Part shown: positions 1 to 9,733 of the stretch, piece after piece
Numbering within the stretch: position 1 is the stretch's first letter
How the letters are laid out: each line of letters begins with the position of its first letter
Source: Caulobacteraceae bacterium
GTDB taxonomy: Bacteria > Pseudomonadota > Alphaproteobacteria > Caulobacterales > Caulobacteraceae
Assembly: GCA_947441065.1 (NCBI GenBank)
Contig: CANESI010000014.1
Location: forward strand, 1 to 58,060
Length of the DNA stretch: 58,060 nucleotides
Direction: 5' to 3'
Notes under the pieces: generated by a model
What the model was told of the DNA's origin: nothing
Database searches by the model: none
The model's input: the letters and a program-made list of their open reading frames with translations, nothing else
Program-made: the position numbers and the translations under genes

Positions 1-600
1 GACCAGGGTCTTGGCCTTAGAGATCGAGGCCGTCAGCTTGCGCAGGGCCTGGCTCATCAGGCGCGCTTGCAGGCCTGGCAGGCTATCGCCCATCTCACCT
101 TCAATTTCAGCCCGAGGGGTCAGGGCCGCAACAGAGTCGATGACGATGACATCTACCGCGCCAGAGCGCACCAAGGTGTCGGTGATTTCGAGCGCCTGCT
201 CGCCCGTATCGGGCTGCGACACCAAAAGCTCATCGAGATTGACGCCAAGCTTGTGGGCATAGCTGGGATCGAGGGCGTGCTCTGCATCGACAAAGGCCGC
301 CGTGCCACCCATCTTTTGGACTTCTGCGACCACATGCAAGGCCAGCGTCGTCTTACCGGAGCTTTCCGGACCGAAGATTTCGACCACCCGGCCACGCGGC
401 AAGCCGCCAATGCCCAGTGCCAGATCGAGGCCCAAAGAGCCGGTAGGAACGGACTCGATCTCAACGATCTTGCCCTTGTCCCCAAGCTTCATCACAGAGC
501 CCTTACCGAAGGCCCGGTCGATTTGTGCCAACGCCGCTTCGAGCGCGCGCTGCTTGTCTGAGTCTGGTTTTGCCACGAGTTTCAAAGCCGCCTGGTTCAT
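1..600 (-). CDS. recA: RecA recombinase (C-terminus beyond window edge)
   Basis: RecA is the DNA-dependent ATPase that carries out strand exchange and triggers LexA self-cleavage in the SOS response. The first 200 residues are in the window. They begin [13 protein letters not shown] and contain the Walker A motif GPESSGKT at about residues 77-84, followed by the conserved FVDAEHALD and [18 protein letters not shown] segments. The start is the ATG at 598-600. The frame is open to base 1, so the gene is cut by the window edge and not broken. A consensus alphaproteobacterial LexA box lies about 92 bp upstream. The match to the family is unambiguous. Confidence 0.97.
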   Translation of the reverse strand, partial: MNQAALKLVAKPDSDKQRALEAALAQIDRAFGKGSVMKLGDKGKIVEIESVPTGSLGLDLALGIGGLPRGRVVEIFGPESSGKTTLALHVVAEVQKMGGTAAFVDAEHALDPSYAHKLGVNLDELLVSQPDTGEQALEITDTLVRSGAVDVIVIDSVAALTPRAEIEGEMGDSLPGLQARLMSQALRKLTASISKAKTLV

Positions 601-691
601 TGATGAGATCCTTATCCCACGATTCTCGCCTTCCCCTCGTGCCCCGCTGGCGCAATGGATGGCTGACTCTTTCGTACATGGTTTGTTCCAT

Positions 692-706
692 GTTCGCAAT
701 ATGTTC
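692..706 (-). promoter_or_regulatory. LexA/SOS box of recA
   Basis: The sequence GTTC-GCAATAT-GTTC is a perfect GTTC-N7-GTTC direct repeat, the established alphaproteobacterial LexA operator. A third GTTC sits at 685-688, three bases before the first half-site. It lies upstream of recA, as expected for LexA autoregulated SOS control. Seen directly; LexA binding is inferred from the motif and the position. Confidence 0.85.
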
Positions 707-738
707 TTTTAAATCTTAGAACAAGATTACTGCCGCTA

Positions 739-2742
739 TTAAAATAGGTCGGGGGCAGCGCCGTTCAGCAATTCGTCAATGGCCGACAGGAGCCTATCGG
801 GCGTGACCGGCTTGGAGATATGGGCATCAGCCCCCGCCTCTATGGCCTCGTCTCGGTGCTGTTCCATAGCGTTGGCGCTGAGCACAGCGACCGGCGTTGG
901 CATACGCCCCCGCTCAGCCTCAAAGGCTCTTATCTGACGAATGGCGGTCAAACCGTCCATGACCGGCATCTGCACGTCCATCAAGACCAGATCAAAGATC
1001 CGCCCCTTGAAGGCCTCCACGGCCTGCTGACCATCGACCGCTATGGTGAGATCGACCGGGAACGGGGCCAGAATAAGCTGAACGACCTTGCGATTGACTG
1101 GATGGTCTTCCGCCAACAGGATCCTGATACGCCTTGCATCTGGATTATCGGCAAAACTCTCCATGATCTTCAGCGAGGGCTCAGGACCAAGAAGATCCAG
1201 TTCCGAACGGTCCGGAAGTTTGCGCAGCGGGATACGAGCTGTAAAAATACTGCCAAGACGCGGCGTCGATCGTGCCCCGATGGTGCCGCCTATGGCCTCG
1301 ACAATCTGACGGCTCAGATAGAGGCCAAGTCCACTTCCGCCAAAGCGCCGGGTGATCGAATTGTCGGCCTGAGAAAAACGCTTGAACAGTTGGGCGGAGG
1401 CCTCAGGACCAAATCCCATACCTGAATCTTCGACGTCGATGCGCACCCAAACCTTATCATCGGCTGCCGGCACCGGTTCGATTGCTGCGCGCAGGGACAC
1501 CTTACCAGATGAAGTAAACTTGACCGCATTGGACAGGAGGTTTCGGACCACCTGATTGATCCGTCCAGGATCGCCTTCGAAAAGCCCCGTCGTTTCCGGT
1601 CGGAGCTGAATTTCGAAGTTCAAGCCCTTCTCATGGGCGGCGGCCTGCGACAGCCGCGCCGCATCAATCAATTCTGCTTGGAAATCAAAGCGCGTGCCTT
1701 GGATATCCAGATGTCCTGCCTCGATCTTGGACAGATCCAAAATGTCGGACAAGAGACGCTGAAGGCTGGCGGCAGATCCAACGATCAGTTGAACCATCTC
1801 ATTCTGCTTCGGCGACATTTCAGTCTTGGCCAAGGCCCCGGCGACGCCGATGACGCCATTCATGGGTGTGCGGATCTCATGGCTGATATTGGCAATAAAG
1901 TCCGACTTAGCGCGATTGGCCGCATCGGCAGCGTCCTTCGCCGCCGTCAGCCGGTCTTCGTTCTCCTTACGGTCGGAAATATCATGCACGACGCCAAAGG
2001 CTGAGGCCAGCTTGCCCGTTTCACTGCGCTGGAAGATCAGTACGGTTCGTACCCACGCTATGACGCCGTCACTGCGCATCATCCGGTGCTCGATCCGCAA
2101 GGGCTCAGGGCTATTGCCATGATCGGCCACAGCGCCGCGGACTGCGCCTAGATCATCTGGATGGCACATCTCCCAAAACCGTGTGACCACCATCTGATAT
2201 TCGGTCGGGTTACCGAGCATTTTTCGCGCTTCGGCATTGGTCCAGAAGGTTTGGGTGTTGTAGTCCAACTGCCAACAGTAAAAGCCACCTAATTCGGCAG
2301 CAACTTCGAGGTTTCTGCGCGCAATTTCGAGTTGTCTTCGACCATTTATCTCGACCGTAACATCAAGGAAGGTACTAACAACCTTGTCTGGTCGATCATA
2401 GCCGTCAACAAAGATGGGTTTGACGTTGATTTTCAGCCAGCGAACATCTTTGCTGGATAGCCTCGCCCCTATGATGACGCCGTTCTGCGGGACTCCGGTC
2501 CGCAAACAGACCCGGGCTGGGAAATTTTCCAATGGGACGCTTTGATCATCTTCGTCGATGATCTCCCAAGGCACCTGGGACGGATCGCGCACTTCAAACT
2601 GCTCAGCCGTAATTTGCAGGATGTTTTCCGCAGCCCGATTCCACATCACGATCTTACCGTCTCGATCATAAACGACCAGACCATCGGGCATTCCGGAGAA
2701 CACCGCATGCAGATCCTGATCACTTAAAGTCGAAGCCGACAA
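739..2742 (-). CDS. Hybrid sensor histidine kinase (PAS-PAS-HisKA-HATPase-REC)
   Basis: Cytoplasmic hybrid kinase of 667 residues. The order is PAS (about 10-130), a second PAS/PAC (about 145-260), HisKA with the phosphoacceptor His288 in ANISHEIRTPMNG, HATPase_c with an N box (NLLSNAVKF near 401) and G boxes (DSGMGFG near 439, GGSGLGL near 468), and a C-terminal receiver with acceptor Asp589 in LVLMDVQMPVMDG. There is no transmembrane segment and no Hpt domain, so a separate phosphotransfer protein is probably needed. The start is a TTG with AAGGA about ten bases upstream and an in-frame TAA shortly before it. It lies downstream of the divergent-looking recA promoter region but is on the same strand as recA. 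The signal sensed is unknown. Confidence 0.9.
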   Translation of the reverse strand: MSASTLSDQDLHAVFSGMPDGLVVYDRDGKIVMWNRAAENILQITAEQFEVRDPSQVPWEIIDEDDQSVPLENFPARVCLRTGVPQNGVIIGARLSSKDVRWLKINVKPIFVDGYDRPDKVVSTFLDVTVEINGRRQLEIARRNLEVAAELGGFYCWQLDYNTQTFWTNAEARKMLGNPTEYQMVVTRFWEMCHPDDLGAVRGAVADHGNSPEPLRIEHRMMRSDGVIAWVRTVLIFQRSETGKLASAFGVVHDISDRKENEDRLTAAKDAADAANRAKSDFIANISHEIRTPMNGVIGVAGALAKTEMSPKQNEMVQLIVGSAASLQRLLSDILDLSKIEAGHLDIQGTRFDFQAELIDAARLSQAAAHEKGLNFEIQLRPETTGLFEGDPGRINQVVRNLLSNAVKFTSSGKVSLRAAIEPVPAADDKVWVRIDVEDSGMGFGPEASAQLFKRFSQADNSITRRFGGSGLGLYLSRQIVEAIGGTIGARSTPRLGSIFTARIPLRKLPDRSELDLLGPEPSLKIMESFADNPDARRIRILLAEDHPVNRKVVQLILAPFPVDLTIAVDGQQAVEAFKGRIFDLVLMDVQMPVMDGLTAIRQIRAFEAERGRMPTPVAVLSANAMEQHRDEAIEAGADAHISKPVTPDRLLSAIDELLNGAAPDLF

Positions 2743-2876
2743 AATACCGTATCCTTAAAATCGACAGGCAAATAAACGGTCGCGACTTCCCCTTGAGGGC
2801 CGAGCGCCACCTTTCATTTCAGTAATACATAATATGATTTCACTTTAAACAGAATGATGTTCTGGCGGGAGCAGCC

Positions 2877-4694
2877 TTAGACCTTCTGACCCGCCACATA
2901 GTCCTTGATCACCCGCTCGAGCACAGTCAACGGCATGGCCCCGGCCTGTAGTCCGGCATCATGGAACTGGCGGATATCGAAACGGTCCCCGAGCGCGGCC
3001 TTAGCGTCTGAGCGCAGCTTGGCCCAGAGGGTGTGGCCGACCTTGTAGCTACAGGCCTGACCGGGCCAGACACAATAACGCTCAATCTCGGTCGTTACGC
3101 CGGACACGACATCACCGTCCGTGGTCGCCATCCAGTCGATGGCCTTTTCTCGGCTCCAGCGCTTGTGGTGCATGCCCGTATCGACCACAAGGCGGCAGGC
3201 CCGGAACAGAGCCGACTGCAGATAGCCGATCTCGCCAAACGGATCCTTGGCATAGACACCCATCTCGTCAGCCAACTGTTCGGCATAGAGGGCCCAGCCC
3301 TCGACATAGGCCGAAAAACCGCTCAGTTGCCGGATCAGAGGCAAGGGCGCTTCCTGCTGCAGGGAGATCTGGAAGTGATGGCCCGGAATGGCCTCATGGT
3401 GAGTCAGGGTCGGCAAGGTCCAGGTCGGGTTCTCGGCCGTGTCTCTCAGGTTGATATAATAGGCCCCGGGCCGGGAACCATCCATCGACGGCGAGTTATA
3501 ATAGCCTCCCGGCGCTCCCGCCTCGATATAGCTCGGAACCCGGCGGATCTCGACCTTGGCCTTGGGCAGGATACCGAAATATTGCGGCAGCAGGGCTTGG
3601 ACAGCCTCGACCTGCGTGTTCAGATCGCCGAGCAGCCGATCCTTATCCTTGTCAGTATTGGGATAGAGGAACCGAGGATCGGTATAGAGCCCGCGAATAC
3701 GCTCACCGACCGTGCCCTTGCTCATGCCCTGAGCCTTGAGGATCACATCGATCCGCGCGGTCAGGTCGGCGGCCTGGTCCAGACCCATCTGATGGATCTC
3801 GTCAGGAGACAGGGTCGTGGTGGTCGAGGACTTCAGCGACGCGGCATAATAGGCCTCACCGTCTGGCACGCGCCAGATGCCCGCATCATGGACGGCCTTG
3901 GGCTGGAGGCTGGCGATCAGGTCGGCCTGACGGTTGAGCGCAGGCTGGACCTTGTCCTGATAGATCTTGGTCGCTGCCGCCGCATAGTCGCCGGAAAGCC
4001 CCTTGGCCTTAGCGCGGCGCACCAGAGACTGGACCAGAACCGTCGTTTCCGCCGAGGCCGAACGCAGGCTGTTCATCTGCACCAAGGTCCGCTCGAGCAC
4101 GAAATCAGGCGGCGTGAGGCCCGCGCCCACATCCCGGCGCACAACCTCGCTTTCCTGATCCAGCACCCTCGCAAAGGCCTCTAGACGAGACAGATAGGCG
4201 TCGGCATCGGCCTTGGTCTCGATGGAATGTTGGCTATCGAGGAAGTCGGGTAAGCCCTGATAGGACCCCGACAATTGGCTGACAACGTAAGGCTCGCCCG
4301 TTCCAGAGGCGCTAAAGCTCTTCAGACGGTTAGCCGCGTCGGCCACCTCCATCTCGAAGATCACCGTGTCATAGTTGACCGCGTCCATGCCGCTGAGGGC
4401 CTTGCGATCAAAGGCCCGCATCTTGGCAAGGCGCACGCCATTATCGACCCGGTCTTGAGCCCTCGCCGCTAGCGATCGGTCCGCAAGCTTGCCCTTGGCC
4501 GCCGCCTGGTCGCCCTTGTCCATGCCAAGGCCGGTCAGCATCTCGGGCGACCGGCGCATATAGTCCTGAACGAACCCGTCAAACAGGGCGTTGAGCTCTG
4601 CGCCCTTACCCCCGGCCGCAAAAGCCAGTTGGGGCAAGCCTGCCGTTACAGCGACGGCACCGGCACCGGTGAGGAGGGTTCTGCGGCTAAACAT
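2877..4694 (-). CDS. DUF885 family protein, Tat-exported, peptidase-like
   Basis: A 605-residue member of the DUF885 family, whose proteins carry a zinc-metallopeptidase-like HE...H signature. Here the motif reads HHEAIPGHHFQ in the C-terminal half. The N-terminus MFSRRTLLTGAGAVAV is a twin-arginine signal (SRRTLL) followed by a hydrophobic stretch and an AFA cleavage-like site near residue 26, so the mature protein is probably periplasmic. GGGAAGA precedes the ATG. Substrate is unknown; neighbours give no functional hint. The family assignment is secure, peptidase activity is inferred from the motif. Confidence 0.85.
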   Translation of the reverse strand: MFSRRTLLTGAGAVAVTAGLPQLAFAAGGKGAELNALFDGFVQDYMRRSPEMLTGLGMDKGDQAAAKGKLADRSLAARAQDRVDNGVRLAKMRAFDRKALSGMDAVNYDTVIFEMEVADAANRLKSFSASGTGEPYVVSQLSGSYQGLPDFLDSQHSIETKADADAYLSRLEAFARVLDQESEVVRRDVGAGLTPPDFVLERTLVQMNSLRSASAETTVLVQSLVRRAKAKGLSGDYAAAATKIYQDKVQPALNRQADLIASLQPKAVHDAGIWRVPDGEAYYAASLKSSTTTTLSPDEIHQMGLDQAADLTARIDVILKAQGMSKGTVGERIRGLYTDPRFLYPNTDKDKDRLLGDLNTQVEAVQALLPQYFGILPKAKVEIRRVPSYIEAGAPGGYYNSPSMDGSRPGAYYINLRDTAENPTWTLPTLTHHEAIPGHHFQISLQQEAPLPLIRQLSGFSAYVEGWALYAEQLADEMGVYAKDPFGEIGYLQSALFRACRLVVDTGMHHKRWSREKAIDWMATTDGDVVSGVTTEIERYCVWPGQACSYKVGHTLWAKLRSDAKAALGDRFDIRQFHDAGLQAGAMPLTVLERVIKDYVAGQKV

Positions 4695-4793
4695 GGCGGT
4701 CTTCCCGAAAGATCTATGACCTTCATAGACCTATCGAGGGTAGGCGAAAGGCACAAGCCGCCAAGCCTGAAAATAGATTAGACTAGGAAGAGA

Positions 4794-5099
4794 TTAGGAC
4801 TTCCGCTCGTCCCAGCCATAGGCGACCCAAGAATGGCCACCGACCTTGTGGGCTTCGATAACACCATCGTCGGCGACATCTGGCTTGGCGGTGCGTCGGG
4901 CGCGCAGGGCTAGGCCCGCAACCGCGACCAGAACGCTGGTGATCAGGGCGATGACCAGAACCGTCGCGGCAAAGACCAACGCCAAAAGGGCCGCCAGACC
5001 GGCAGCGATGGTCGTGGCGATGGCACTGCCCAGCCAAGCCAAGCTCTTCCAAACCGAATGACCGGCACTGTTAAAACGAAGGCCTTCTTGCCCTGTCAT
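4794..5099 (-). CDS. Small membrane protein of unknown function
   Basis: 101 residues. After about 18 polar residues there is a long hydrophobic region (roughly residues 20-68) that can form two transmembrane helices, then a basic turn (ALRARRTAKPD) and a polar tail ending GGHSWVAYGWDERKS. I do not recognise the family. The frame has normal high-GC codon use, and the competing frames in the same place give unlikely proteins. It sits alone between the DUF885 gene and the TerB/J-domain gene. Confidence 0.65.
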   Translation of the reverse strand: MTGQEGLRFNSAGHSVWKSLAWLGSAIATTIAAGLAALLALVFAATVLVIALITSVLVAVAGLALRARRTAKPDVADDGVIEAHKVGGHSWVAYGWDERKS

Positions 5100-5223
5100 G
5101 ACCCTATCCTATGTCCCGAAAGGGGAACAATCCTTGCCCTGACTATGTTGGGCCTAACATGCGCCGCGTCAATGGCATGAGCCCGTTAAGTTTTGGACAG
5201 GAAGGGAACTCTTCCCGCCAAGC

Positions 5224-5910
5224 CTAGGCCTCAACCAGCGCCCGACGTTCGCGCATCACCGTGTCATAGGCTTCGTTAATTGCGGCGGATTTTAGGTGGG
5301 CCAGTTCAACAAACTCCGCAGGCAGGCCTCGCGACTGGGCGCGGTCAGGGTGGGCCTCGGAAAGAGCCCTTAGCCAAGCGGACCGAACCGTCTCGTCAGA
5401 CGCGTCGGCTTCCACCGCCAAGATCACATAGGGATCCTTAGGCCCCGCCCCCAAATGGGTGGCCCGGATGCGGCGGAAGGTCAGGGCATTAAGACCAAAA
5501 AGCCGAGACACCTCTTCCAGATAATCGATCTCATGATCGGTGACCGCACCATCGGACTTGGCAATGTGAAACAGACCATCCACCACATCTTCAAGCAGTT
5601 GTGGGCAGGCCCGGTAACGTTTGGCCAGACGTTTGGCATAGCCCTCAAACCCAAGGGTGGTCTGACGCGCCAGATCATAGAGCCGCTGGATATCACGGAC
5701 ATTTTCTGAGGTCGGCTGGAACACCTCCGAAAAGGCTTCAAATTCCATCAGATCGGCCCGACCATCCGCCTTGGCCAATTTCGCACCGAGCGCTATGACC
5801 GCTGTCGAAAAGGCTGGGTCCTGTCCAGGCAGGGTCTGCGGACAGTCATCACAGTCCGCAGCGTTGACGCGCCCGGCTGCAAGTTTGACGATGTTGTGCC
5901 AGAAGGTCAT
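5224..5910 (-). CDS. TerB-like / J-domain protein (DjlA-like)
   Basis: 228 residues with a DjlA-like architecture but no N-terminal membrane anchor. Residues about 30-140 form a TerB-like helical domain with acidic positions (AKADGRADLMEFEAF and IAKSDGAVTDHEIDYLEE). The last 70 residues are a J domain beginning DPYVILAV and containing the HPD motif in EAHPDRAQ, which stimulates DnaK ATPase in this family. It probably acts as a specialised DnaK co-chaperone. AAGGTGA lies about ten bases before the ATG. It is divergent from the 5-oxoprolinase gene with 34 bp between the starts. Confidence 0.85.
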   Translation of the reverse strand: MTFWHNIVKLAAGRVNAADCDDCPQTLPGQDPAFSTAVIALGAKLAKADGRADLMEFEAFSEVFQPTSENVRDIQRLYDLARQTTLGFEGYAKRLAKRYRACPQLLEDVVDGLFHIAKSDGAVTDHEIDYLEEVSRLFGLNALTFRRIRATHLGAGPKDPYVILAVEADASDETVRSAWLRALSEAHPDRAQSRGLPAEFVELAHLKSAAINEAYDTVMRERRALVEA

Positions 5911-5944
5911 GAGATGAGGATCACCTTAGTGACATGGCGACATT

Positions 5945-8900
5945 ATGACAACCTCTGAGCCCCCTTCGCGCTGGACCTTCTGGATTGATCGCGGCGGTAC
6001 CTTCACCGACGTGATCGGCGCGCAAGGCGGCAAGGTTGTGCGCACCCTTAAGCTCCTGTCCGCCAGTGACGCCTACGAGGACGCTGCCGTCGAGGCCATG
6101 AGGCGCATTTTAGGCCTCTCCCCCACCGAGGCCTTCCCCGCCGAGCGGGTCAAGGCCATCAAGATGGGCACGACGGTGGCGACCAATGCCCTGTTGGAAC
6201 GCAAGGGGGCCCGCACCCTGCTCATCGCTACCCAAGGCTTTGGCGATAGTCTGATCATTGGCGACCAAACCCGCCCAGACCTCTTTGCGCTCGATATTGT
6301 TCGCCCTGAGCCTCTCGCCGAACGGACCATCGAGGCCGTGGAGCGTTTGACGGCAACCGGTGAGGTGCTGACCCCGCTGGACTTGGACGCCCTCGCCCAT
6401 CAGTGCCGCGAGGCTGTGGCCGCAGGGCTGACCTCGGTCGCCATCGCCTTCATGCATTCTGACCTCAATCCGGTTCATGAACGGGCCGCAGCCGAGATCG
6501 CCAGAGCCGTTGGCTTTGCCCATGTGGCCATGAGCCATGAGGTCTCGCCCCTGCCGCGCTATCTGCCACGGGCCGAGACGACCGTCGCCGATGCCTATCT
6601 GACGCCTGCCCTTCGCGCCTATGTCGATCAGGTGGCCAGCGCCGTGAACGGGGCGGACCTCTATTTCATGACCTCGGCGGGGGGATTGGTCCGGGCGCAG
6701 GCCTTTCGCGGCAAGGATGCCGTCGTGTCCGGCCCTGCTGGCGGCGTGGTCGGCGTGGCGCAGACGGCCCTTCAGTCGAGCGGCGGCAAGGCCGCGCTGG
6801 GCTTTGATATGGGCGGCACCTCGACCGATGTCTGCCGCTTTGACGGGGCCTTGGAACGGCGCGACCGGGCCGAGGTCGCAGGGGTTCGTCTGCGCGCGCC
6901 CATGCTGGATGTCGAGACCGTAGCAGCGGGCGGCGGCTCGATCCTGACCTTCGACGGCGCACGCGTACGGGTCGGACCGGGCAGCGCCGGAGCCATCCCC
7001 GGCCCCGCCGCCTATGGACGCGGCGGCCCCGCCACGGTCACAGACGCTCAGATCGTGCTTGGACGGCTCGATCCGGCCCATTTCCCCGCTGTCTTTGGCC
7101 CAGAGCAGAACCTGCCCCTCGACGCCGCCGCTGCCCGCGCCCGCCTGCAGACCTTGGCCGACGAGATGCAGGCCCCATCGGTAGAGGCCGCTGCTCAGGG
7201 TTTCATCGCCGTCTGCGTCGAGCAAACTGCTCAGGCGGTGCGCCGCATCTCGACCGAACGCGGCTTTGATCCGCGCGATCACAGCCTCGTGGCCTTTGGC
7301 GGGGCGGCGGGTCAGATCGCCTGCTGGGTGGCCGAGTCCCTCGGGATCAGCGAGGTCCTGAGCCCACGCCATGCCAGCCTGCTATCGGCCTGGGGCATTG
7401 GTCAGGCCCAGCTTAGCAGTCTGAAGGAACAGGGCCTTGATGCGCCGCTCAGCGACGAGGGCCTAAGCCTTGCCAAGGCGCGCCTGAGCCTGCTCGAGGC
7501 CGAGGCGGTCAGCGCCCTTAAGGCCCAAGGCGGCGCTCTGGGTCAGACGGTGCTGCGCCTTCGCCTGCGCTATGAGGGGGCCGATGCGGTCTTGCCCGCC
7601 CTGCTCAGCGACCTTGCCTCTGTTCGAGCAACCTTCGAAGAGGCCCACCAGCGCCTGTTTGGCTTTATCGAGCCAGACCGCGAGATCTTGATTGCCAGCG
7701 TCGAGGTTGAGGCCCTGCAACGGGATGATCGCCCGCCCCTATCAGACAGCGGCAGGACCAGCGCCGCTCCCTCCCCCGCCCTGATCGGCGGCATCTATCA
7801 GGCTGAGCAACTCCGCGGCGCGGTGACGGGACCGGCCCTAATCATTCGCGGCGACACCCAGATCGCGGTGGCCGAGGGTTGGCAGGCCCAAAGGGAAGCC
7901 GATGGCCTGATCCGCCTCGTCCATCTTGGCCAGCAGTCTCGCTCGGATGAGGCCCTAGAAACCCTGCCCAATCCTGTGACCCTAGAACTGTTCAATCGCC
8001 GCTTCATGGGCGTCGCCGAGGCCATGGGCGCGGCTTTGGAGCGGACAGCCCATTCGGTCAATATCAAGGAACGGCTCGATTTTTCCTGCGCCCTGTTCGA
8101 TGAAGACGGCGGCTTGGTGGCCAATGCCCCGCACATGCCCGTCCATCTGGGCTCGATGGGGGCCAGCGTTCGGGCCGTGCGCGACCGTCACCCGATCCTT
8201 GCGCCCGGCGACGGCTTTGCCCTGAACAATCCCTATGCCGGGGGCACGCACCTGCCCGACATCACCGTCGTCATGCCGGTGTTTCTGGGCCCTGAGGACA
8301 GCCACGCGACCTTCTATGTCGCTGCGCGCGGGCACCATGCCGATGTCGGCGGTATCCAGCCCGGCTCCATGCCGCCCTTTTCCAAGACCATCGAAGAGGA
8401 AGGGGTGATGCTCGATGCCCTGCCCATCATGCGGGCCGGACAGTTTTTGGAAGCCGAGACCCGTGCCGCCCTTGGCGCAGGTCGGTGGCCCGCACGCGCG
8501 CCTGACCGCAATATTGCCGACCTCAAGGCCCAGATCGCCGCCTGCCTCGCCGGGGCCAGCGCCGTTCGCGCCATGATCGGGGCCTATGGCGGGGCCAAGG
8601 TCGCGCGCTATATGGGCTTTGTGCAGGACAATGCCGCCGACTGTGTGCGCAAGGCCATCGGCAAGCTGTCCAACGGTCAGGCCCGCGTGCCGATGGATGG
8701 CGGCGCGGAGATCGTCGTAACCAGCACGGTTGATGCGGTTGCGGGCAGCGCGGTTTTGGACTTTTCCGGCACCAGCGCGGTGCTGGGCTCGAACTTTAAT
8801 GCCCCAACCGCCATCGTCCACGCCGCCGCCCTCTATGTGTTCCGCACCTTGGTCGATGATCAGATACCGCTCAATGCCGGATGTCTGAAGCCGCTGCAGA

Positions 8901-9496
8901 TCAAGGTGCCCGGGGGCTCGCTGCTCGCCCCTGCCTTTCCCGCCGCCGTGGTGGCCGGAAATGTCGAGACCAGCCAGCATGTGGTCGATGCCCTCTATTC
9001 GGCCTTGGGCGTCTTGGCCAATAGCCAAGGCTCGATGAACAATTTCACCTTCGGCGACGAGGCCCGGCAATATTACGAGACCCTCTGCGGCGGGGCCGGG
9101 GCCAGCCATGGGGCCGCTGGAGCAAGCGCCGTCCACAGCCACATGACCAACTCGCGCCTCACCGATCCTGAAATTTTGGAACGGCGCTTTCCGGTGCGGG
9201 TCGAAACCTTCGCGGTGCGCAAGGGCTCTGGCGGCTCAGGCCGGTTCAAGGGCGGCGACGGGGCTGTGCGCCGCATCCGTTTCCTCGCGCCGATGGAGGC
9301 CGCGCTACTGTCGAGCCGCCGGGTCAATGCCCCGCAAGGCCTGCAAGGCGGCGGCGCGGCCCTGCCCGGCCTTCAGCGCCTGATCCGCGTCGATGGCACG
9401 GCGGAGGACCTGCTCGGCTGCTTTTCCATCACCGTCGCACCCGGCGACATGATCGAGATCCAAACCCCGGGCGGCGGCGGGTTCGGCAGGCCGTAG
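5945..9496 (+). CDS. 5-oxoprolinase / hydantoinase, fused A and B subunits
   Basis: A 1183-residue single-chain enzyme of the ATP-dependent 5-oxoprolinase family, which opens 5-oxo-L-proline to glutamate. The N-terminal half is a HyuA-like ASKHA domain (WIDRGGTFTDVIG near residue 12, then KMGTTVATNALLERKG, and GFDMGGTSTDVCRF near 285). The C-terminal half is HyuB-like (ELFNRRFMGVAEAMG, HMPVHLGSMG, NNPYAGGTHLPD, GGGGFGRP at the end). In other bacteria these are often two proteins. The length is close to eukaryotic and fused bacterial OPLAH (about 1200-1290). Substrate could be another hydantoin-like ring. No partner genes lie beside it. Confidence 0.9.
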   Translation: MTTSEPPSRWTFWIDRGGTFTDVIGAQGGKVVRTLKLLSASDAYEDAAVEAMRRILGLSPTEAFPAERVKAIKMGTTVATNALLERKGARTLLIATQGFGDSLIIGDQTRPDLFALDIVRPEPLAERTIEAVERLTATGEVLTPLDLDALAHQCREAVAAGLTSVAIAFMHSDLNPVHERAAAEIARAVGFAHVAMSHEVSPLPRYLPRAETTVADAYLTPALRAYVDQVASAVNGADLYFMTSAGGLVRAQAFRGKDAVVSGPAGGVVGVAQTALQSSGGKAALGFDMGGTSTDVCRFDGALERRDRAEVAGVRLRAPMLDVETVAAGGGSILTFDGARVRVGPGSAGAIPGPAAYGRGGPATVTDAQIVLGRLDPAHFPAVFGPEQNLPLDAAAARARLQTLADEMQAPSVEAAAQGFIAVCVEQTAQAVRRISTERGFDPRDHSLVAFGGAAGQIACWVAESLGISEVLSPRHASLLSAWGIGQAQLSSLKEQGLDAPLSDEGLSLAKARLSLLEAEAVSALKAQGGALGQTVLRLRLRYEGADAVLPALLSDLASVRATFEEAHQRLFGFIEPDREILIASVEVEALQRDDRPPLSDSGRTSAAPSPALIGGIYQAEQLRGAVTGPALIIRGDTQIAVAEGWQAQREADGLIRLVHLGQQSRSDEALETLPNPVTLELFNRRFMGVAEAMGAALERTAHSVNIKERLDFSCALFDEDGGLVANAPHMPVHLGSMGASVRAVRDRHPILAPGDGFALNNPYAGGTHLPDITVVMPVFLGPEDSHATFYVAARGHHADVGGIQPGSMPPFSKTIEEEGVMLDALPIMRAGQFLEAETRAALGAGRWPARAPDRNIADLKAQIAACLAGASAVRAMIGAYGGAKVARYMGFVQDNAADCVRKAIGKLSNGQARVPMDGGAEIVVTSTVDAVAGSAVLDFSGTSAVLGSNFNAPTAIVHAAALYVFRTLVDDQIPLNAGCLKPLQIKVPGGSLLAPAFPAAVVAGNVETSQHVVDALYSALGVLANSQGSMNNFTFGDEARQYYETLCGGAGASHGAAGASAVHSHMTNSRLTDPEILERRFPVRVETFAVRKGSGGSGRFKGGDGAVRRIRFLAPMEAALLSSRRVNAPQGLQGGGAALPGLQRLIRVDGTAEDLLGCFSITVAPGDMIEIQTPGGGGFGRP

Positions 9497-9563
9497 ATCT
9501 CCCTACCCCGGCTGCGCCGAAGGGGGCCATGTTTCACGCCTCGCAATGACGCGGGTAATAAAA

Positions 9564-9715
9564 AGCCCTTTCCCCCCTTGAGGGGGAGAGGGTTGGGAGT
9601 GGGGGGGGTGTTCATCCACGGGCCTCTCCGGCGCGTCCCGATGAAAGCAGGGGTCCAGCGGGCCGCTTCCCGCCTGAGTGACAGGGTCTAGGTCCCCGCC
9701 TTCGCGGGGAACACG
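9564..9715 (-). repeat. Dispersed composite repeat family B, copy 1
   Basis: About 150 bp. Read on the minus strand it starts with a hairpin TTCCCCGCGAAGGCGGGGA, passes through GCGGGAAGCGG and GTGGATGAACACCCCCC, and ends with CCAACCCTCTCCCCCTCAAG and AAAGGGCT. The same order of blocks recurs at 22649-22792 (minus) and 30326-30470 (plus), with divergent spacers. Confidence 0.7.
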
Positions 9716-9733
9716 GAAGAAAGGAAAACAAGA

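Noticed and set aside
3033-4184. 383-codon plus-strand frame opposite the DUF885 gene
   Set aside because: Antisense shadow; the DUF885 protein on the other strand has clear family motifs.
6110-7372. 420-codon minus-strand frame opposite the 5-oxoprolinase gene
   Set aside because: Antisense shadow in GC-rich DNA with no recognisable motif.
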